A stretch of 64,000 nt of DNA from Burkholderia metallica (GTDB taxonomy: Bacteria > Pseudomonadota > Gammaproteobacteria > Burkholderiales > Burkholderiaceae): positions 434,001 through 498,000 of the forward strand of contig NZ_CADFDB010000004.1 of NCBI RefSeq assembly GCF_902832845.1. Direction: 5' to 3'. The translations under genes and the position numbers were made by a program. The notes under the pieces are model-generated. The model ran no database searches and had not been told where the DNA came from. It was given only the letters and a program-made list of their open reading frames with translations. This document shows, piece by piece, positions 1-10,373 of this stretch. Position 1 is the stretch's first letter, and each line of letters starts with the position of its first letter.

Positions 1-436
1 GAGCGGCGAATCGCTGTCGGTCGACCTGATCCGCACGCGCAAGGTCGAGCTGCTGTACTGGATCGCGATTCTCTTCTCGAATACGCTCGGCACCGCGCTC
101 GGCGACTTCCTCGCGGACAGCTCGGGGCTCGGCTTCGGCGGTGGTGCGCTGCTGATCGGCGGGCTGCTCGCGGCGATCGTGCTGGCGCACTATGTCACGC
201 GGATCTCGGGCGTGCTGCTGTTCTGGGCGGCGTTCGTGCTCACGCGCCCGTTCGGCGCGACGGTCGGTGATCTGCTGACGAAACCGGTTGCGAAGGGCGG
301 CCTGGCGCTCGGCACGATCGGTTCGTCGGCCGTGCTGCTCGGCGTGCTGGTCGCGATGGTGATCTACGCGAGCATCGCGCACGCGCGGCGCGGCGAACCG
401 GTGCCGACGCGGATCGCGCGTGCAGCCGGCGAATGA
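1..436 (+). CDS. COG4705-like multi-pass membrane protein (C-terminal part)
   Basis: The 5' end lies outside the window; the frame is open from base 2 to the stop at 434-436, giving about 144 residues. At least four hydrophobic segments are visible. Phrases such as KVELLYWIAILFSNTLGTAL, LADSSGL and AFVLTRPFGATVGDLLTKP resemble the uncharacterised membrane-anchored COG4705 family, in which a similar unit recurs. Function is unknown; inner-membrane location is inferred from hydrophobicity. A strong terminator follows directly. The family call is from memory of the motif pattern. Confidence 0.7.
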   Translation, partial: SGESLSVDLIRTRKVELLYWIAILFSNTLGTALGDFLADSSGLGFGGGALLIGGLLAAIVLAHYVTRISGVLLFWAAFVLTRPFGATVGDLLTKPVAKGGLALGTIGSSAVLLGVLVAMVIYASIAHARRGEPVPTRIARAAGE

Positions 437-441
437 CGCGA

Positions 442-475
442 ACGCAAAAAGGGACCGCGAGGCCCCTTTTTGCGT
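442..475. terminator. Bidirectional rho-independent terminator
   Basis: The arms ACGCAAAAAGGG and CCCCTTTTTGCGT form a stem with A-rich and T-rich flanks, so it can act in both directions. It lies between the rightward membrane-protein gene and the convergent end of dut. Confidence 0.85.
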
Positions 476-483
476 TGTGCCGT

Positions 484-930
484 TCAGTGACGGCCGGTGC
501 TGCCGAAGCCGCCTTCGCCGCGATCGCTCTCGGCGAAATCGTCGACGATGTTGAACTGCGCCTGCACGACCGGCACGATCACGAGCTGCGCGAGGCGCTC
601 GAACGGGTTCAGCACGAACTCGGTCTGGCCGCGGTTCCACGTCGACACCATCAACTGGCCCTGGTAGTCGGAGTCGATCAGGCCGACCAGGTTGCCGAGC
701 ACGATCCCGTGCTTGTGGCCGAGGCCCGAGCGCGGCAGGATCAGCGCCGCATAGCCGGGGTCGGCGAGGTGGATCGCGAGGCCCGTCGGCACGAGCGTCG
801 TTTCGCCCGGCTGCAGCGTGACCGGCGCGTCGAGACACGCTCGCAGGTCGAGGCCCGCGCTGCCGGTGGTCGCGTAGGCGGGCAGGTAGTCGCGCATACG
901 CGCGTCGAGAATCTTCAGGTCGAGTTTCAT
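484..930 (-). CDS. dut: Deoxyuridine 5'-triphosphate nucleotidohydrolase (dUTPase)
   Basis: Hydrolyses dUTP to dUMP and pyrophosphate in the cytoplasm, keeping uracil out of DNA and feeding thymidylate synthesis. The 148-aa length is normal for the homotrimeric family. Visible motifs: AGLDLRA near residue 25, [10 protein letters not shown] at about 66-75, GLIDSDYQG at about 83-91 (catalytic Asp) and the C-terminal glycine-rich GEGGFGSTG that closes over the nucleotide. Last gene of the leftward ribF-ileS-lspA-coaBC-dut group, 55 bp after coaBC. Confidence 0.97.
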   Translation of the reverse strand: MKLDLKILDARMRDYLPAYATTGSAGLDLRACLDAPVTLQPGETTLVPTGLAIHLADPGYAALILPRSGLGHKHGIVLGNLVGLIDSDYQGQLMVSTWNRGQTEFVLNPFERLAQLVIVPVVQAQFNIVDDFAESDRGEGGFGSTGRH

Positions 931-985
931 GCGATCGTCGAATCGGTCGGGAAAGGGGCGGCGGCAAGCGCCGCCGCACGGGTGA

Positions 986-2197
986 TCAGATCAGGCGATT
1001 GTCGGGCAGGCGCTTCGCGATTTCCGCGACGAGCGTGTGCGCGAGTGCGTCCTTCGGGGCGCGCGGCAGGCGGGTGAGGCCGGCGGCCTCGAACAGCACG
1101 ACTTCGTTGTCGTCGCGGCCGAACGTCAGCGGGCCGAGGTTGCCGACGAGCAGCGGCACGTTCTTGCGCTTGCGCTTCTCGTCGCCGTGCACGTCGAGGT
1201 CGCCGCTTTCGGCCGCGAACCCGACGCAGAACGGCGGATCGGGCAGCGCGGCGACCGACGCGAGGATGTCGGGGTTTTCGACGAATGCGAGCGTGGGCAT
1301 CTTGCGATCGGCCGTCTTCTTGATCTTGTGCTCGGCGGGCTGCTCGACGCGCCAGTCGGCCACCGCGGCCACCGCGATGAAGATGTCGGCGTCGTTGACC
1401 GCATGCATGACCGCGTCGTACATCTGGCGGGCCGTCTGCACGTCCTGGCGGTACACGCCCCACGGCGTGTCGAGCGCGACCGGCCCGGCGACGAGATGCA
1501 CGTCGGCGCCGGCCTGCTGCGCGGCGCGCGCGAGCGCGAAGCCCATCTTGCCGCTCGAGCGGTTCGTGAGGCCGCGCACCGGGTCGAGCGGCTCGAACGT
1601 CGGCCCGGCCGTGATCAGCACGCGCCGATGCGCGAGCACCTTCGGCGCGAAGTGCGCAACGATCGCTTCATAGATCGCCTCGGGCTCGAGCATGCGGCCG
1701 TCGCCGACTTCGCCGCACGCCTGCGCGCCCGAATCCGGGCCGAGCACCGACACGCCGTCCGCGCGCAGTTGCGCGGCGTTGCGCTGCGTGGCCGGGTTCT
1801 GCCACATCTGGCGATTCATGGCGGGGACGACGAGCAACGGGCAATCGCGCGCGACGCACAGCGTCGACAGCAAATCGTCCGCGAACCCGTGCGCGAGCTT
1901 CGCGAGGAAATCGGTGGATGCGGGCGCGATCACGATCGCGTCGGCTTCGCGCGACAGGTCGATGTGCGCCATGTTGTTGTCGATGCGCGCGTCCCACTGG
2001 CTCGTGTAGACGGGCCGGCCCGACAGCGCCTGCATCGTGACGGGCGTGATGAACTGGGTGGCGGCTTCGGTCATCGCGACCTGGACGGTCGCGCCGGCCT
2101 TCGTGAGCAGCCGCGTGAGCTCGGCGATCTTGTAGCAGGCGATGCCGCCCGTCAGGCCGAGAACGAGGTGTTTTCCTGCGAGTTCTGCGTGTGCCAA
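986..2197 (-). CDS. coaBC: Bifunctional phosphopantothenoylcysteine decarboxylase / phosphopantothenate-cysteine ligase
   Basis: Carries out two consecutive steps of coenzyme A synthesis: CTP-dependent ligation of cysteine to 4'-phosphopantothenate, then FMN-dependent decarboxylation to 4'-phosphopantetheine. The 403-aa protein has the normal two-domain form. The CoaC flavoprotein half carries GGIACYK at 17-23, the active-site His in AHID near 78, PAMN at 125-128 and the redox Cys of [10 protein letters not shown] near 161. The CoaB half begins near 190 with ITAGPT and RSSGKMG. It lies 67 bp after lspA, with a hairpin in the gap. Confidence 0.97.
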   Translation of the reverse strand: MAHAELAGKHLVLGLTGGIACYKIAELTRLLTKAGATVQVAMTEAATQFITPVTMQALSGRPVYTSQWDARIDNNMAHIDLSREADAIVIAPASTDFLAKLAHGFADDLLSTLCVARDCPLLVVPAMNRQMWQNPATQRNAAQLRADGVSVLGPDSGAQACGEVGDGRMLEPEAIYEAIVAHFAPKVLAHRRVLITAGPTFEPLDPVRGLTNRSSGKMGFALARAAQQAGADVHLVAGPVALDTPWGVYRQDVQTARQMYDAVMHAVNDADIFIAVAAVADWRVEQPAEHKIKKTADRKMPTLAFVENPDILASVAALPDPPFCVGFAAESGDLDVHGDEKRKRKNVPLLVGNLGPLTFGRDDNEVVLFEAAGLTRLPRAPKDALAHTLVAEIAKRLPDNRLI

Positions 2198-2223
2198 CTC
2201 AGGCCTCCAAGGGTCAAACGGAA

Positions 2224-2244
2224 CGGCCGGCGCGAAGCCGGCCG
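2224..2244 (-). other. Intercistronic hairpin between lspA and coaBC
   Basis: Eight-base perfect arms CGGCCGGC and GCCGGCCG flank a GCGAA loop. There is no T-tract, so it is not an obvious terminator. Within a transcript reading lspA to coaBC it could stabilise or partly attenuate the message (inference). Confidence 0.5.
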
Positions 2245-2264
2245 TCGACGCCGAGTATGCGCGC

Positions 2265-2765
2265 TTAGCGCGAGCCGCGCACGCGACGCAGCTCGTCGTA
2301 GATCAGCAGCACCGCACCGACCGTGATCGCGGAATCGGCGAGGTTGAACGCCGGGAAATGCCACGCGCCGACGTGGAAATCGAGGAAGTCGATCACGTGG
2401 CCGTAGACGAGCCGGTCGATCACGTTGCCGAGCGCACCGCCGAGGATCAGCGCGAGCGACAGGCTGAACAGCCGCTGCTGGCCGTGGCGGCGCAGCAGGA
2501 AGCAGATCACGAGCGTCGCGCCGATGCCGAGCGCGGTGAACGCCCAGCGCTGCCAGCCGCTCGCGGTCGACAGGAAGCCGAACGCGGCGCCGCGGTTGTA
2601 CACCAGCACGAGATTGAAGAACGACGTCAGCGCATGCTGCGCGCCGTACGCGAACGTCTTTAGGATCGCGATCTTCGACAACTGGTCGAACAGGATCACG
2701 ATCAGCGAAATACCGAGCCAGGGCGCGAGTGCGCCGCTGGCGGGTTTCGACAGGGTTTTCGCCAT
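2265..2765 (-). CDS. lspA: Lipoprotein signal peptidase (signal peptidase II)
   Basis: Inner-membrane aspartyl protease that removes the signal peptide from diacylglyceryl-modified prolipoproteins; it acts after Lgt, which is encoded at 54.6 kb. The 166-aa length is typical and four membrane segments are visible. The catalytic aspartates are D117 in GNVIDR and D144 in [17 protein letters not shown] is the conserved family motif. I chose ATG at 2765, which follows the ileS stop by only 2 bp; the frame stays open upstream but is then antisense-like sequence overlapping ileS. Confidence 0.97.
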   Translation of the reverse strand: MAKTLSKPASGALAPWLGISLIVILFDQLSKIAILKTFAYGAQHALTSFFNLVLVYNRGAAFGFLSTASGWQRWAFTALGIGATLVICFLLRRHGQQRLFSLSLALILGGALGNVIDRLVYGHVIDFLDFHVGAWHFPAFNLADSAITVGAVLLIYDELRRVRGSR

Positions 2766-2767
2766 GG

Positions 2768-5605
2768 TCAGGCAGCGCTCCGGGTTTCGCCGTTTTCGAA
2801 CAGGTTGGAGAAGCAGCGGCCGCACAGCGTCGGATGATCGGCGTGCGCGCCGACATCTGCGCGGTAGTGCCAGCAGCGCTCGCACTTCTGGTACGTCGAC
2901 GCGGCCACGTCGACGCTTTCCTGCGCTTCGTCGTCGACCTTCACGACCGTCGCCGCTGACGTGATCAGCACGAACTTCAGGTCGTCGCCGAGGCTCGTGA
3001 GCGCATCGTAGCGCGCGCCGCTCGCATGCACGGCGACTTCGGCCTGCAGCGACGAACCGATGCGGTTCGCGGTACGCGCTTCCTCGAGCGCCTTCGTCAC
3101 GTTGCCGCGCACGTCGCGCAGCAGCGCCCACTTGTCGATCAACGCGGCTGCGCCGTCGACTTCCGGATACGCGTAGTAGGTTTCCGTGAAGATCGTGTCG
3201 CTGGCCGGCTGGAACACCTTCCACGCTTCTTCCGCCGTGAACGACAGGAACGGCGCGAGCACGCGCAGCAGCGCGTGCGTGAGGTGGTACAGCGCGGTCT
3301 GCGCGGAACGGCGCGCGCGCGAATCGGCCGCGCTCGTGTACAGGCGGTCCTTCAGCACGTCGAGGTAGAAGCCGCCGAGGTCTTCCGAGCAGTACGTCTG
3401 CAGCTTCGCGACGACCGGGTGGAATTCGTACTTCTCGTAGTGACCGAGCAGCTCCATCTGCAGTTGCTGCGAGAACGCGACCGCATAGCGGTCGATCTCG
3501 AGCCATTCGTCGACCGGCACCGCGTGCTGCGCGAAGTCGAAGTCCGACAGGTTCGCGAGCAGGAAGCGCAGCGTGTTGCGGATGCGGCGATAGCCTTCGG
3601 TCACGCGCTTCAGGATCTCCTCGGAGATCGCGAGCTCGCCCGAGTAGTCGGTCGACGCGATCCACAGGCGGATGATTTCCGCGCCGAGCCGGTTCGCGAC
3701 TTCATGCGGGTCGATGCCGTTGCCGAGCGACTTGCTCATCTTGCGGCCTTCGCCGTCGACCGTGAAGCCGTGCGTGAGCAGGCCCTTGTACGGCGCGCGG
3801 CCGTCGATCATCGACGCCGTGAGCAGCGACGAGTGGAACCAGCCGCGATGCTGGTCCGAGCCTTCGAGGTACAGGTCGGCCGGGAACTGCAGCTGATCCT
3901 TGTGCGAGCCGCGCAGCACGTGCCAGTGCGTCGTGCCCGAGTCGAACCACACGTCGAGCGTGTCGCGGTTCTTTTCGTACAGGTTCGCGTCGTCGCCGAT
4001 CAGCTCGCGCGGGTCAAGCGACTGCCACGCCTCGATGCCCGACTGCTCGACGCGCTTCGCGACTTCCTCGAGCAGCTCGAGCGTGCGCGGATGCAGTTCG
4101 CCGGTTTCCTTGTGCACGAAGAACGCCATCGGCACGCCCCACTGGCGCTGGCGCGACAGCGTCCAGTCGGGACGGTTCGCGATCATGCTGAACAGGCGCT
4201 GCTTGCCCCACGACGGGTAGAACGCGGTCGCGTCGACGCCTTCGAGCGCCGTTTCGCGCAGCGTCTTGCCGCCGTCGCGCGGCGTCACGTCCATGCCGGC
4301 GAACCACTGCGACGTCGCGCGGTAGATGATCGGCGTCTTGTGGCGCCAGCAGTGCATGTAGCTGTGCGTGTACTTCTCGCTGCGCAGCAGCGAGCCGGCC
4401 GCGTTCAGCGCGTCGACGATCTTCGGGTTCGCATCCCAGATCGACAGGCCGCCGAACAGCGGCAGCGATTCGATATAGCGGCCGTCGCCCATCACCGGGT
4501 TGATGAAGTCCGAATCGGTCATCCCGTGCGCCTTGCACGACATGAAGTCTTCGATACCGTACGCAGGCGACGAGTGCACGACGCCGGTACCCGTGTCGGT
4601 CGTCACGTAGTCGCCGAGGTAGACGGGCGCGGTGCGCTTGTAGCCGGGGTGGGCCGACGCGAGCGGGTGGTGGAAGCGCAGGTTCGCGAGCTTCACGCCC
4701 GGCGCGGTTGCGACGACGCGGCCGGTCAGCTTGAAGTCGGTCATGCAGGCTTCGACGCGCTCTTCGGCGATGATCAGCAGCCCGCGCTCGGTATCGACCA
4801 GCGCGTAGACGATTTCCGGATGGAGGTTCAGCGCCTGGTTCGCGGGAATCGTCCACGGCGTGGTGGTCCAGATCACGATGCCGCCCTCGGCGCGCGGCAG
4901 CGCCGGCAGGCCGAATGCGTGCGCGGTCTTTTCCGGTTCGGCGAACGCGAACATCACGTCGATCGTCGGGTCGGTGCGGTCCTTGTACTCGACTTCCGCT
5001 TCAGCGAGCGCCGAGCCGCAGTCGAAGCACCAGTTCACCGGCTTCAGCCCGCGATACACGTAGCCCTTCTCGATGATCTTGCCGAGCGCGCGGATCTCTT
5101 CCGCCTCGTTGACGAAGTTCATCGTCTTGTACGGGTTCGCCCAGTCGCCGAGCACGCCCAGGCGCTTGAAGCCGACCTTCTGCTTCTCGATCTGCTCGGT
5201 CGCGTACGCGCGCGCCTTGCTCATCACTTCGGCGGCCGGCAGCGACTTGCCGAACTGCTTCTCGATCTGGATCTCGATCGGCATCCCGTGACAGTCCCAG
5301 CCGGGCACGTACGGCGCGTCGAAGCCGGCCATGTTGCGCGACTTGACGACGATGTCCTTCAGGATCTTGTTGACCGCGTGGCCGAGGTGGATGTCGCCGT
5401 TCGCATACGGCGGGCCGTCGTGCAGGATGAACTTCGGGCGGCCTGCGCTGGCCGCGCGGATCTTGTCGTAGATGCCGCGCTCTTCCCATTCCTTGACCCA
5501 CTGCGGCTCGCGCTTGGGCAGGTCGCCGCGCATCGGGAACGGCGTGTCGAGCAGGTTGACCGGATACTTGGCCTGCGGTTTCGAATCGGCTTTCTTGTTG
5601 CTCAT
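2768..5605 (-). CDS. ileS: Isoleucyl-tRNA synthetase
   Basis: Class I aminoacyl-tRNA synthetase that charges tRNA-Ile and edits misactivated valine. 945 aa, the usual bacterial length. The HIGH signature appears as HLGH at 73-76 within [17 protein letters not shown] near 622, and a C-terminal zinc site with CERCWHYR near 908 and a later CGRC. The start at 5605 gives MSNKKADSK; an upstream in-frame extension of about 100 residues is Arg/Ala-rich and is rejected. It sits between ribF and lspA. Confidence 0.98.
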   Translation of the reverse strand: MSNKKADSKPQAKYPVNLLDTPFPMRGDLPKREPQWVKEWEERGIYDKIRAASAGRPKFILHDGPPYANGDIHLGHAVNKILKDIVVKSRNMAGFDAPYVPGWDCHGMPIEIQIEKQFGKSLPAAEVMSKARAYATEQIEKQKVGFKRLGVLGDWANPYKTMNFVNEAEEIRALGKIIEKGYVYRGLKPVNWCFDCGSALAEAEVEYKDRTDPTIDVMFAFAEPEKTAHAFGLPALPRAEGGIVIWTTTPWTIPANQALNLHPEIVYALVDTERGLLIIAEERVEACMTDFKLTGRVVATAPGVKLANLRFHHPLASAHPGYKRTAPVYLGDYVTTDTGTGVVHSSPAYGIEDFMSCKAHGMTDSDFINPVMGDGRYIESLPLFGGLSIWDANPKIVDALNAAGSLLRSEKYTHSYMHCWRHKTPIIYRATSQWFAGMDVTPRDGGKTLRETALEGVDATAFYPSWGKQRLFSMIANRPDWTLSRQRQWGVPMAFFVHKETGELHPRTLELLEEVAKRVEQSGIEAWQSLDPRELIGDDANLYEKNRDTLDVWFDSGTTHWHVLRGSHKDQLQFPADLYLEGSDQHRGWFHSSLLTASMIDGRAPYKGLLTHGFTVDGEGRKMSKSLGNGIDPHEVANRLGAEIIRLWIASTDYSGELAISEEILKRVTEGYRRIRNTLRFLLANLSDFDFAQHAVPVDEWLEIDRYAVAFSQQLQMELLGHYEKYEFHPVVAKLQTYCSEDLGGFYLDVLKDRLYTSAADSRARRSAQTALYHLTHALLRVLAPFLSFTAEEAWKVFQPASDTIFTETYYAYPEVDGAAALIDKWALLRDVRGNVTKALEEARTANRIGSSLQAEVAVHASGARYDALTSLGDDLKFVLITSAATVVKVDDEAQESVDVAASTYQKCERCWHYRADVGAHADHPTLCGRCFSNLFENGETRSAA

Positions 5606-5708
5606 GATGGGATCGCTATCTAAATCGGGGGGACGCGCGAGCGTCGTGAATCGGGGATGCGCGCCGGTGAGCGGCGCGAGCGTGCGGCGCCGGGCGCCGC
5701 TGTCCGGA

Positions 5709-6701
5709 TCAGCTAATTCGGTCGGTGGCCGACGTCGAGAAGCCCGTCGCGCGGCTGCCCGGCGCGCGGGCGCGCTCGATGAAGTAAGCGCGCGCATTCG
5801 CGACGTCCAGCGCGATCGCGCGCGACAGCGCTTCGAGATCGTCGAATTTCGCCTCGTCGCGCAGCTTCTGCAGGAATTCGACGCGGATGAGCTTGCCGTA
5901 CGCATCGCCGTGCCAGTCGAGCAGGTGGACTTCGAGCAGCACGCGGCCCGAATCGTCGACGGTCGGGCGCAGCCCGAGGCTCGCGACGCCCGGCAGCGGG
6001 GCAGGGCCGAGGCCGTGCACCTGCACGACGAAGATGCCCGCGAGCGCCGGCCGCTTGTGCGCGATCGGCAGGTTCAGCGTCGGGAAGCCGAGGTCGCGGC
6101 CGAGCTTCAGCCCGTGCGCGACGTGGCCGCTGATCGCATAGCCGTGGCCGAGCGCCTGCGCGGCCGCATCGAGATCGCCGGCCGCGAGCGCGGCCCGCAC
6201 GCCCGAGCTGGAAATGCGCGTGCCGTCGCTGCCGGCCACCGTGCCCATCTGCTCGACCTCGAAGCCGTATTGCTCGCCGGCCGCCTTCAGCGTGTCGAAG
6301 GTGCCCGCGCGTTTCGCGCCGTAGCAGAAATCGTCGCCGACCATCATCCAGCGCGTGTGCAGCCCGTTCACCAGCGTGCGTTCGACGAACGCCTGCGGCG
6401 ACTGGCTCGCGAACGTGTGGTTGAAGTGCTCGACGACCACGCGGTCGACACCGTGATCGCGCAGCGCCTCGAGCTTGTCGCGCAGCATCGCGATGCGCGG
6501 CGGCGCGCCGGCCGGGTTGAAGAATTCGCGCGGGTGCGGCTCGAACGTCATCACGCACACGGGCAGGCCGCGCGCGTCCGCTGCCGCGCGTACGCGCGCG
6601 AGCAGGGCCTGGTGGCCGCGATGGACACCGTCGAAGTTGCCGATCGTCAGCGCGCACGGGGCGCGGCTCTCGGCGTTGGGCAGGCCGCGGAAGACTTTCA
6701 C
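5709..6701 (-). CDS. ribF: Bifunctional riboflavin kinase / FAD synthetase
   Basis: Phosphorylates riboflavin to FMN and adenylates FMN to FAD. The 330-aa protein has the nucleotidyltransferase domain first, with [10 protein letters not shown] at 21-30, and the riboflavin kinase domain after about residue 185, with [11 protein letters not shown]. It is the first gene of the leftward operon ending in dut; the gap to ileS is 103 bp. Its promoter lies in the 122-bp interval shared with divergent purN. Confidence 0.97.
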   Translation of the reverse strand: MKVFRGLPNAESRAPCALTIGNFDGVHRGHQALLARVRAAADARGLPVCVMTFEPHPREFFNPAGAPPRIAMLRDKLEALRDHGVDRVVVEHFNHTFASQSPQAFVERTLVNGLHTRWMMVGDDFCYGAKRAGTFDTLKAAGEQYGFEVEQMGTVAGSDGTRISSSGVRAALAAGDLDAAAQALGHGYAISGHVAHGLKLGRDLGFPTLNLPIAHKRPALAGIFVVQVHGLGPAPLPGVASLGLRPTVDDSGRVLLEVHLLDWHGDAYGKLIRVEFLQKLRDEAKFDDLEALSRAIALDVANARAYFIERARAPGSRATGFSTSATDRIS

Positions 6702-6753
6702 GATAGCGGATGCAGCGTCGGGGAATGGGCGGTGGGATGCCGCAAAGCAGAAG

Positions 6754-6817
6754 ATTATAAACGTTCGGGCGGGCCGGCGGCCGAGAAGGCGGGAAACGCG
6801 GGGGCGAATGGTAAAAT
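6754..6817. promoter_or_regulatory. Divergent promoter region for ribF and purN
   Basis: On the minus strand TATAAT occupies 6754-6759, suitable as the -10 box for ribF. On the plus strand TGGTAAAAT ends at 6817, an extended -10 (TAAAAT at 6812-6817) only six bases before the purN ATG. No good -35 box is obvious for either. Assignment is by box similarity and position only. Confidence 0.45.
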
Positions 6818-6823
6818 TCGCGG

Positions 6824-7486
6824 ATGAAAAAACTCGTGATCCTGATTTCCGGTCGCGGCAGCAACATGGAGGCCATCGTCCGCGCGTGCGCGCACGAACG
6901 CTGGCCGGCCGAGATTGCCGCCGTGATCGCCAACCGGCCCGATGCGGCCGGGCTGGCTTTTGCCGCGTCGCACGGGGTGGCGACGGCGGTGGTCGACCAC
7001 CGGTCGTTCGACGGCCGCGACAGCTTCGACGCGGCGCTCGCCGACGAGATCGACCGCTTCGCGCCCGATCTCGTCGTGCTCGCCGGCTTCATGCGCATCC
7101 TCACGCCCGCATTCGTCAGACGATACGAAGGCCGGCTGCTGAACATTCACCCGTCGCTGCTGCCGAGCTTCAAGGGCATCCACACGCACCAGCAGGCGCT
7201 CGATGCGGGCGTCGCGCTGCATGGCGCGAGCGTGCATTTCGTCACGCCCGAGCTCGACAGCGGGGCGATCGTCGCGCAGGGCGCGGTGCCCGTGCGCGCG
7301 GGCGACGACGCGGCGGCGCTCGCGCAGCGCGTGCTGAGCGTCGAGCATGTGCTGTATCCGCGTGCGGTCCGCTGGTTCGTCGACGGGCGTCTGCGCCTCG
7401 AGAACGGCCGTGCTGTGGTCGCGCCGGAAGAGGCGCGCTGGATTTTCGCGGATCAACCGCATACCGAAACGAGTGAGGGCGTATGA
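6824..7486 (+). CDS. purN: Phosphoribosylglycinamide formyltransferase
   Basis: Transfers a formyl group from 10-formyltetrahydrofolate to GAR, the third step of de novo purine synthesis. 220 aa. ISGRGSNMEA at the N-terminus is the phosphate-binding loop; the catalytic Asn and His are in NIHPSLLPSF near 107, and the Asp is in TPELDSG near 144. No Shine-Dalgarno sequence precedes the ATG, and a -10-like TAAAAT lies six bases upstream, so the message may be leaderless. The stop overlaps the start of the next gene (ATGA). Confidence 0.96.
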   Translation: MKKLVILISGRGSNMEAIVRACAHERWPAEIAAVIANRPDAAGLAFAASHGVATAVVDHRSFDGRDSFDAALADEIDRFAPDLVVLAGFMRILTPAFVRRYEGRLLNIHPSLLPSFKGIHTHQQALDAGVALHGASVHFVTPELDSGAIVAQGAVPVRAGDDAAALAQRVLSVEHVLYPRAVRWFVDGRLRLENGRAVVAPEEARWIFADQPHTETSEGV

Positions 7487-8748
7487 AGCTGCACGGATTC
7501 CTGATCGGCCAGACCGAGACTTTGCTGGCCGAAGTGCTGAAGTTCGCCGGCCCCGCCGACGCGACGACGAGCCGCTTCTTCCGCGCGCACCCGAAGCTCG
7601 GGCATGCCGAGCGCGGCGTGATCGCCGAGGCCGTGTTCGCGGTGCTGCGCCGGAAGATGGAGTTTTCGCACCTGGCCGAGAGCGGCACGGGTACGCCGGC
7701 GCGACGCCTCACGCTGCTCGGCCTGATGCAGACGGTCGGCCGCAATGCGCTGAAGCCGTTCCTGTCCGACACCGAGTCGGCATGGCTCGAGCACGTGTCG
7801 AAGATCGATCCGGCGAGCCTGCCCGTGCGCATTCGCACGAACCTGCCCGACTGGATTCACCAGGCGCTGTCGGCCCGTTTCGATGCCGACGAGCTCGCGC
7901 AGCTCGCCGCCGCGCTGAACTATCCGGCGCCGCTCGACCTGCGCGCCAACGCGCAGAAGGCGACCCGCGACCAGGTGATCGAAGCGCTGCGCGTGAGCGG
8001 CATCGAGGCGGGCGCGACGCCGTTCGCGCCGTTCGGCGTGCGCGTGGTCGGCAAGCCGGCGCTCACGCGCCTGAAGCTGTTCGAGGAAGGCGCGATCGAG
8101 GTGCAGGACGAAGGCAGTCAGCTGCTGTGCTCGCTGGTCGCGCCGCGTCGCGGCGAGATGGTCGTCGATTTCTGCGCGGGGGCGGGCGGCAAGACGCTCG
8201 CGCTGGGCGCGATGATGCGCTCGACCGGGCGCCTCTATGCGTTCGACGTGTCGGAAAAGCGCCTCGCGAAGCTGAAGCCGCGGCTCGCGCGCAGCGGGCT
8301 GTCGAACGTGAACCCGGTGCTGATCGACAGCGAGCACGACGCGAAGATCAAGCGGCTCGCCGGCAAGATCGACCGCGTGCTGGTCGACGCGCCGTGCAGC
8401 GGCCTCGGCACGCTGCGCCGCAACCCGGACCTGAAGTGGCGCCAGACGCGCACGGCGATCGACGAGCTGACGCCGAAGCAGGCGTCGATCCTCGCGAGCG
8501 CCGCACGCCTGGTGAAGAAGGGCGGCCGGCTCGTCTACGCGACCTGCAGCGTGCTCGACGCGGAGAACGAACGCATCGTCGAGCAGTTCCTGGCCGACCA
8601 TCCGGAGTTCGTGCTGGTGCCGGCGCAGAAGGTGCTGGACGACCAGCGCATCGCGCTCGAAACTGGCGACTACCTGTCGCTGTGGCCGCACCGGCACGCG
8701 ACCGACGGCTTCTTCGCCGCGGTGCTCGAACGGCGCGCCGCGCAGTAA
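7483..8748 (+). CDS. RsmB/NOP-family SAM-dependent rRNA (cytosine-5) methyltransferase
   Basis: Probably methylates a cytosine in rRNA using S-adenosylmethionine. The 421-aa protein has an N-terminal RNA-binding region and a C-terminal Rossmann methyltransferase with FCAGAGGKT near 232, LVDAPCSGLG near 302 and the catalytic cysteine in ATCSV near 352. It overlaps purN by 4 bp, so translation is likely coupled. It lacks a clear full-length NusB-like domain, so the specific name rsmB is not assigned; the exact target base is unknown. Confidence 0.9.
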   Translation: MKLHGFLIGQTETLLAEVLKFAGPADATTSRFFRAHPKLGHAERGVIAEAVFAVLRRKMEFSHLAESGTGTPARRLTLLGLMQTVGRNALKPFLSDTESAWLEHVSKIDPASLPVRIRTNLPDWIHQALSARFDADELAQLAAALNYPAPLDLRANAQKATRDQVIEALRVSGIEAGATPFAPFGVRVVGKPALTRLKLFEEGAIEVQDEGSQLLCSLVAPRRGEMVVDFCAGAGGKTLALGAMMRSTGRLYAFDVSEKRLAKLKPRLARSGLSNVNPVLIDSEHDAKIKRLAGKIDRVLVDAPCSGLGTLRRNPDLKWRQTRTAIDELTPKQASILASAARLVKKGGRLVYATCSVLDAENERIVEQFLADHPEFVLVPAQKVLDDQRIALETGDYLSLWPHRHATDGFFAAVLERRAAQ

Positions 8749-8766
8749 CGACGGGCCGCACGGACG

Positions 8767-10152
8767 ATGGAGAATCTGCAGAGTCGCCTGCTGTCGCACC
8801 GGCTGGCCTTGGTCATCCGCGACTTCCACCAGCCGGTGATGATCTGGCAGGCGGCGATTCTGGTCGGCGCGCTGGGCTTCGCATGGGTGGCCGCGCGCTT
8901 CGTGCACGGCCGGATCGATGCCCGCCGCCGGGCGGCCGGGCGCGCGCCAGGCGCGGGTGCGCAAAGCCTGAAGCGCGCATTGTTCCCGTTGTTCGGCGGC
9001 GTGTTCGTGGGCGTCGCGCAGCTCGCGTTCGACCCGTTCATGTCGACGTCGCTGCTGTCGCTCGCGCTCGTGCCGCTGTTCGGCATCGGGCTGATCTACG
9101 TGCTGTTCTTCTTCGCGCGGCGCGTGTTCGCGCGCGACGGCCACACGCATGCGTGGCTGTCGATCGTCGAGAAGATCGTGTCGACCGTCGTGTGGGCCGC
9201 GATGGTGCTGACCGTGCTCGGCATCCAGCGCGACGTGCTCGGCTGGCTCGACAGCGTGCAGTTCCGTGTCGCCAATGCGCACCTCACGCTGCTGTCGGTG
9301 ATTTCCGGCGCGTTGTGGGTGTGCGTGACGCTGATGGTCGCGATGTGGCTCGGCTCGGTACTTGAAGATCGCCTCACGCGCGCGAGCACGCTCGACGCGA
9401 ACCTGAAGGTCGTACTGTCGCGGGTCGGCCGCGCGCTGCTCGTGTTCGCGGCGATCCTGATCGGGCTGTCGCTCGTCGGTATCGACGTGACGGTGCTCGG
9501 CGTGTTCGGCGGCGCGGTGGGTGTCGGCCTCGGGTTCGGGTTGCAGAAGATCGCGAGCAACTACGTGTCGGGCTTCATCATCCTGCTCGACCGTTCGCTG
9601 CGGCTCGGCGACGCGATCAGCGTCGGCGGACTGCAGGGCGTCGTCACGCAGATTCGCACGCGCTACACGGTTGTGCGCGGCCTCGACGGCAACGAGACGC
9701 TGATCCCGAACGAGAAGCTGATCACCGACGTCGTGCAGAACCAGTCGTCGTACCTGACGCGCGGCTATGCGAAGGTCGCGGTACAGGTGGCGTACACGAG
9801 CGACGTCGAACATGCGCTCGCGCTGCTCGCCGATGCCGCGAAGGATGTGCCGCGCGTGCTGGCCGAGCCTGCGCCCACCGCGTATCTGGCGAGTTTCGGC
9901 GCGGACGGGATCGACCTGGAGCTCGGCTTCTGGATCGAGGATGCGGCGAAAGGCACGTCGGGCGTGCGTTCGAGCGTGAACCGCAACATCTGGCGGCTGT
10001 TCAGCGAGCACCGGATCTCGATTCCGTTTCCGCAGCGCGAAGTGCGCGTGGTCGGGTTGCCGGACGGTTTTCCAGCCGCGAACGCGGCGGAACCGCGCGA
10101 CCCGGCGCCGGCCGGCAACGGTGCGCTGGACGGACGTGCGCCCGCTGCGTAA
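8767..10152 (+). CDS. MscS-family mechanosensitive ion channel
   Basis: Inner-membrane channel expected to open under membrane tension during hypo-osmotic shock. The 461-aa protein has several N-terminal hydrophobic segments and then the MscS core. The pore-lining helix resembles GVGLGFGLQKIASNYVSGF at about 253-271, followed by the beta domain with LGDAISVGG and ETLIPNEKL. Extra N-terminal membrane segments place it with the longer MscS relatives. It starts 18 bp after the methyltransferase gene and is followed by a terminator. Confidence 0.92.
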   Translation: MENLQSRLLSHRLALVIRDFHQPVMIWQAAILVGALGFAWVAARFVHGRIDARRRAAGRAPGAGAQSLKRALFPLFGGVFVGVAQLAFDPFMSTSLLSLALVPLFGIGLIYVLFFFARRVFARDGHTHAWLSIVEKIVSTVVWAAMVLTVLGIQRDVLGWLDSVQFRVANAHLTLLSVISGALWVCVTLMVAMWLGSVLEDRLTRASTLDANLKVVLSRVGRALLVFAAILIGLSLVGIDVTVLGVFGGAVGVGLGFGLQKIASNYVSGFIILLDRSLRLGDAISVGGLQGVVTQIRTRYTVVRGLDGNETLIPNEKLITDVVQNQSSYLTRGYAKVAVQVAYTSDVEHALALLADAAKDVPRVLAEPAPTAYLASFGADGIDLELGFWIEDAAKGTSGVRSSVNRNIWRLFSEHRISIPFPQREVRVVGLPDGFPAANAAEPRDPAPAGNGALDGRAPAA

Positions 10153-10178
10153 TGCGTATCGACCGTCAAATGGTTCGA

Positions 10179-10210
10179 CCCCGCGACCGGAACCGGATCG
10201 CGGGCCTTTT
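10179..10210 (+). terminator. Rho-independent terminator after the MscS gene
   Basis: The stem CCCGCGACCGG / CCGGATCGCGGG (one mismatch) is followed by CCTTTT. The T-tract is short, so efficiency is uncertain. Confidence 0.65.
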
Positions 10211-10373
10211 CGAGTCCGCCCGTGGACTGTTCCGGTTGCGTCAGGGCAAGAAAATGTTCATTTTTTACAAAGACTTGGAACGGTTGAAGTAAAATTCCGG
10301 TCTACACGCGGTATGCTTTCATTTTTATGACGCTTGGCGCGGGCCGGCGTCGCTCTCATCACAGGTAACTGCC

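Noticed and set aside
433-1077. 214-codon plus-strand open frame after the first terminator
   Set aside because: Antisense to dut and starts within the terminator stem; no family resemblance.
3026-5623. 865-codon open frame on the plus strand, rich in Arg, Val, Ala and His
   Set aside because: It is antisense to ileS along its whole length; composition reflects complementary GC-rich codons and no domain is visible.
7453-10011. 852-codon minus-strand open frame
   Set aside because: Antisense to the methyltransferase and MscS genes; low-complexity Arg/His/Gln content.
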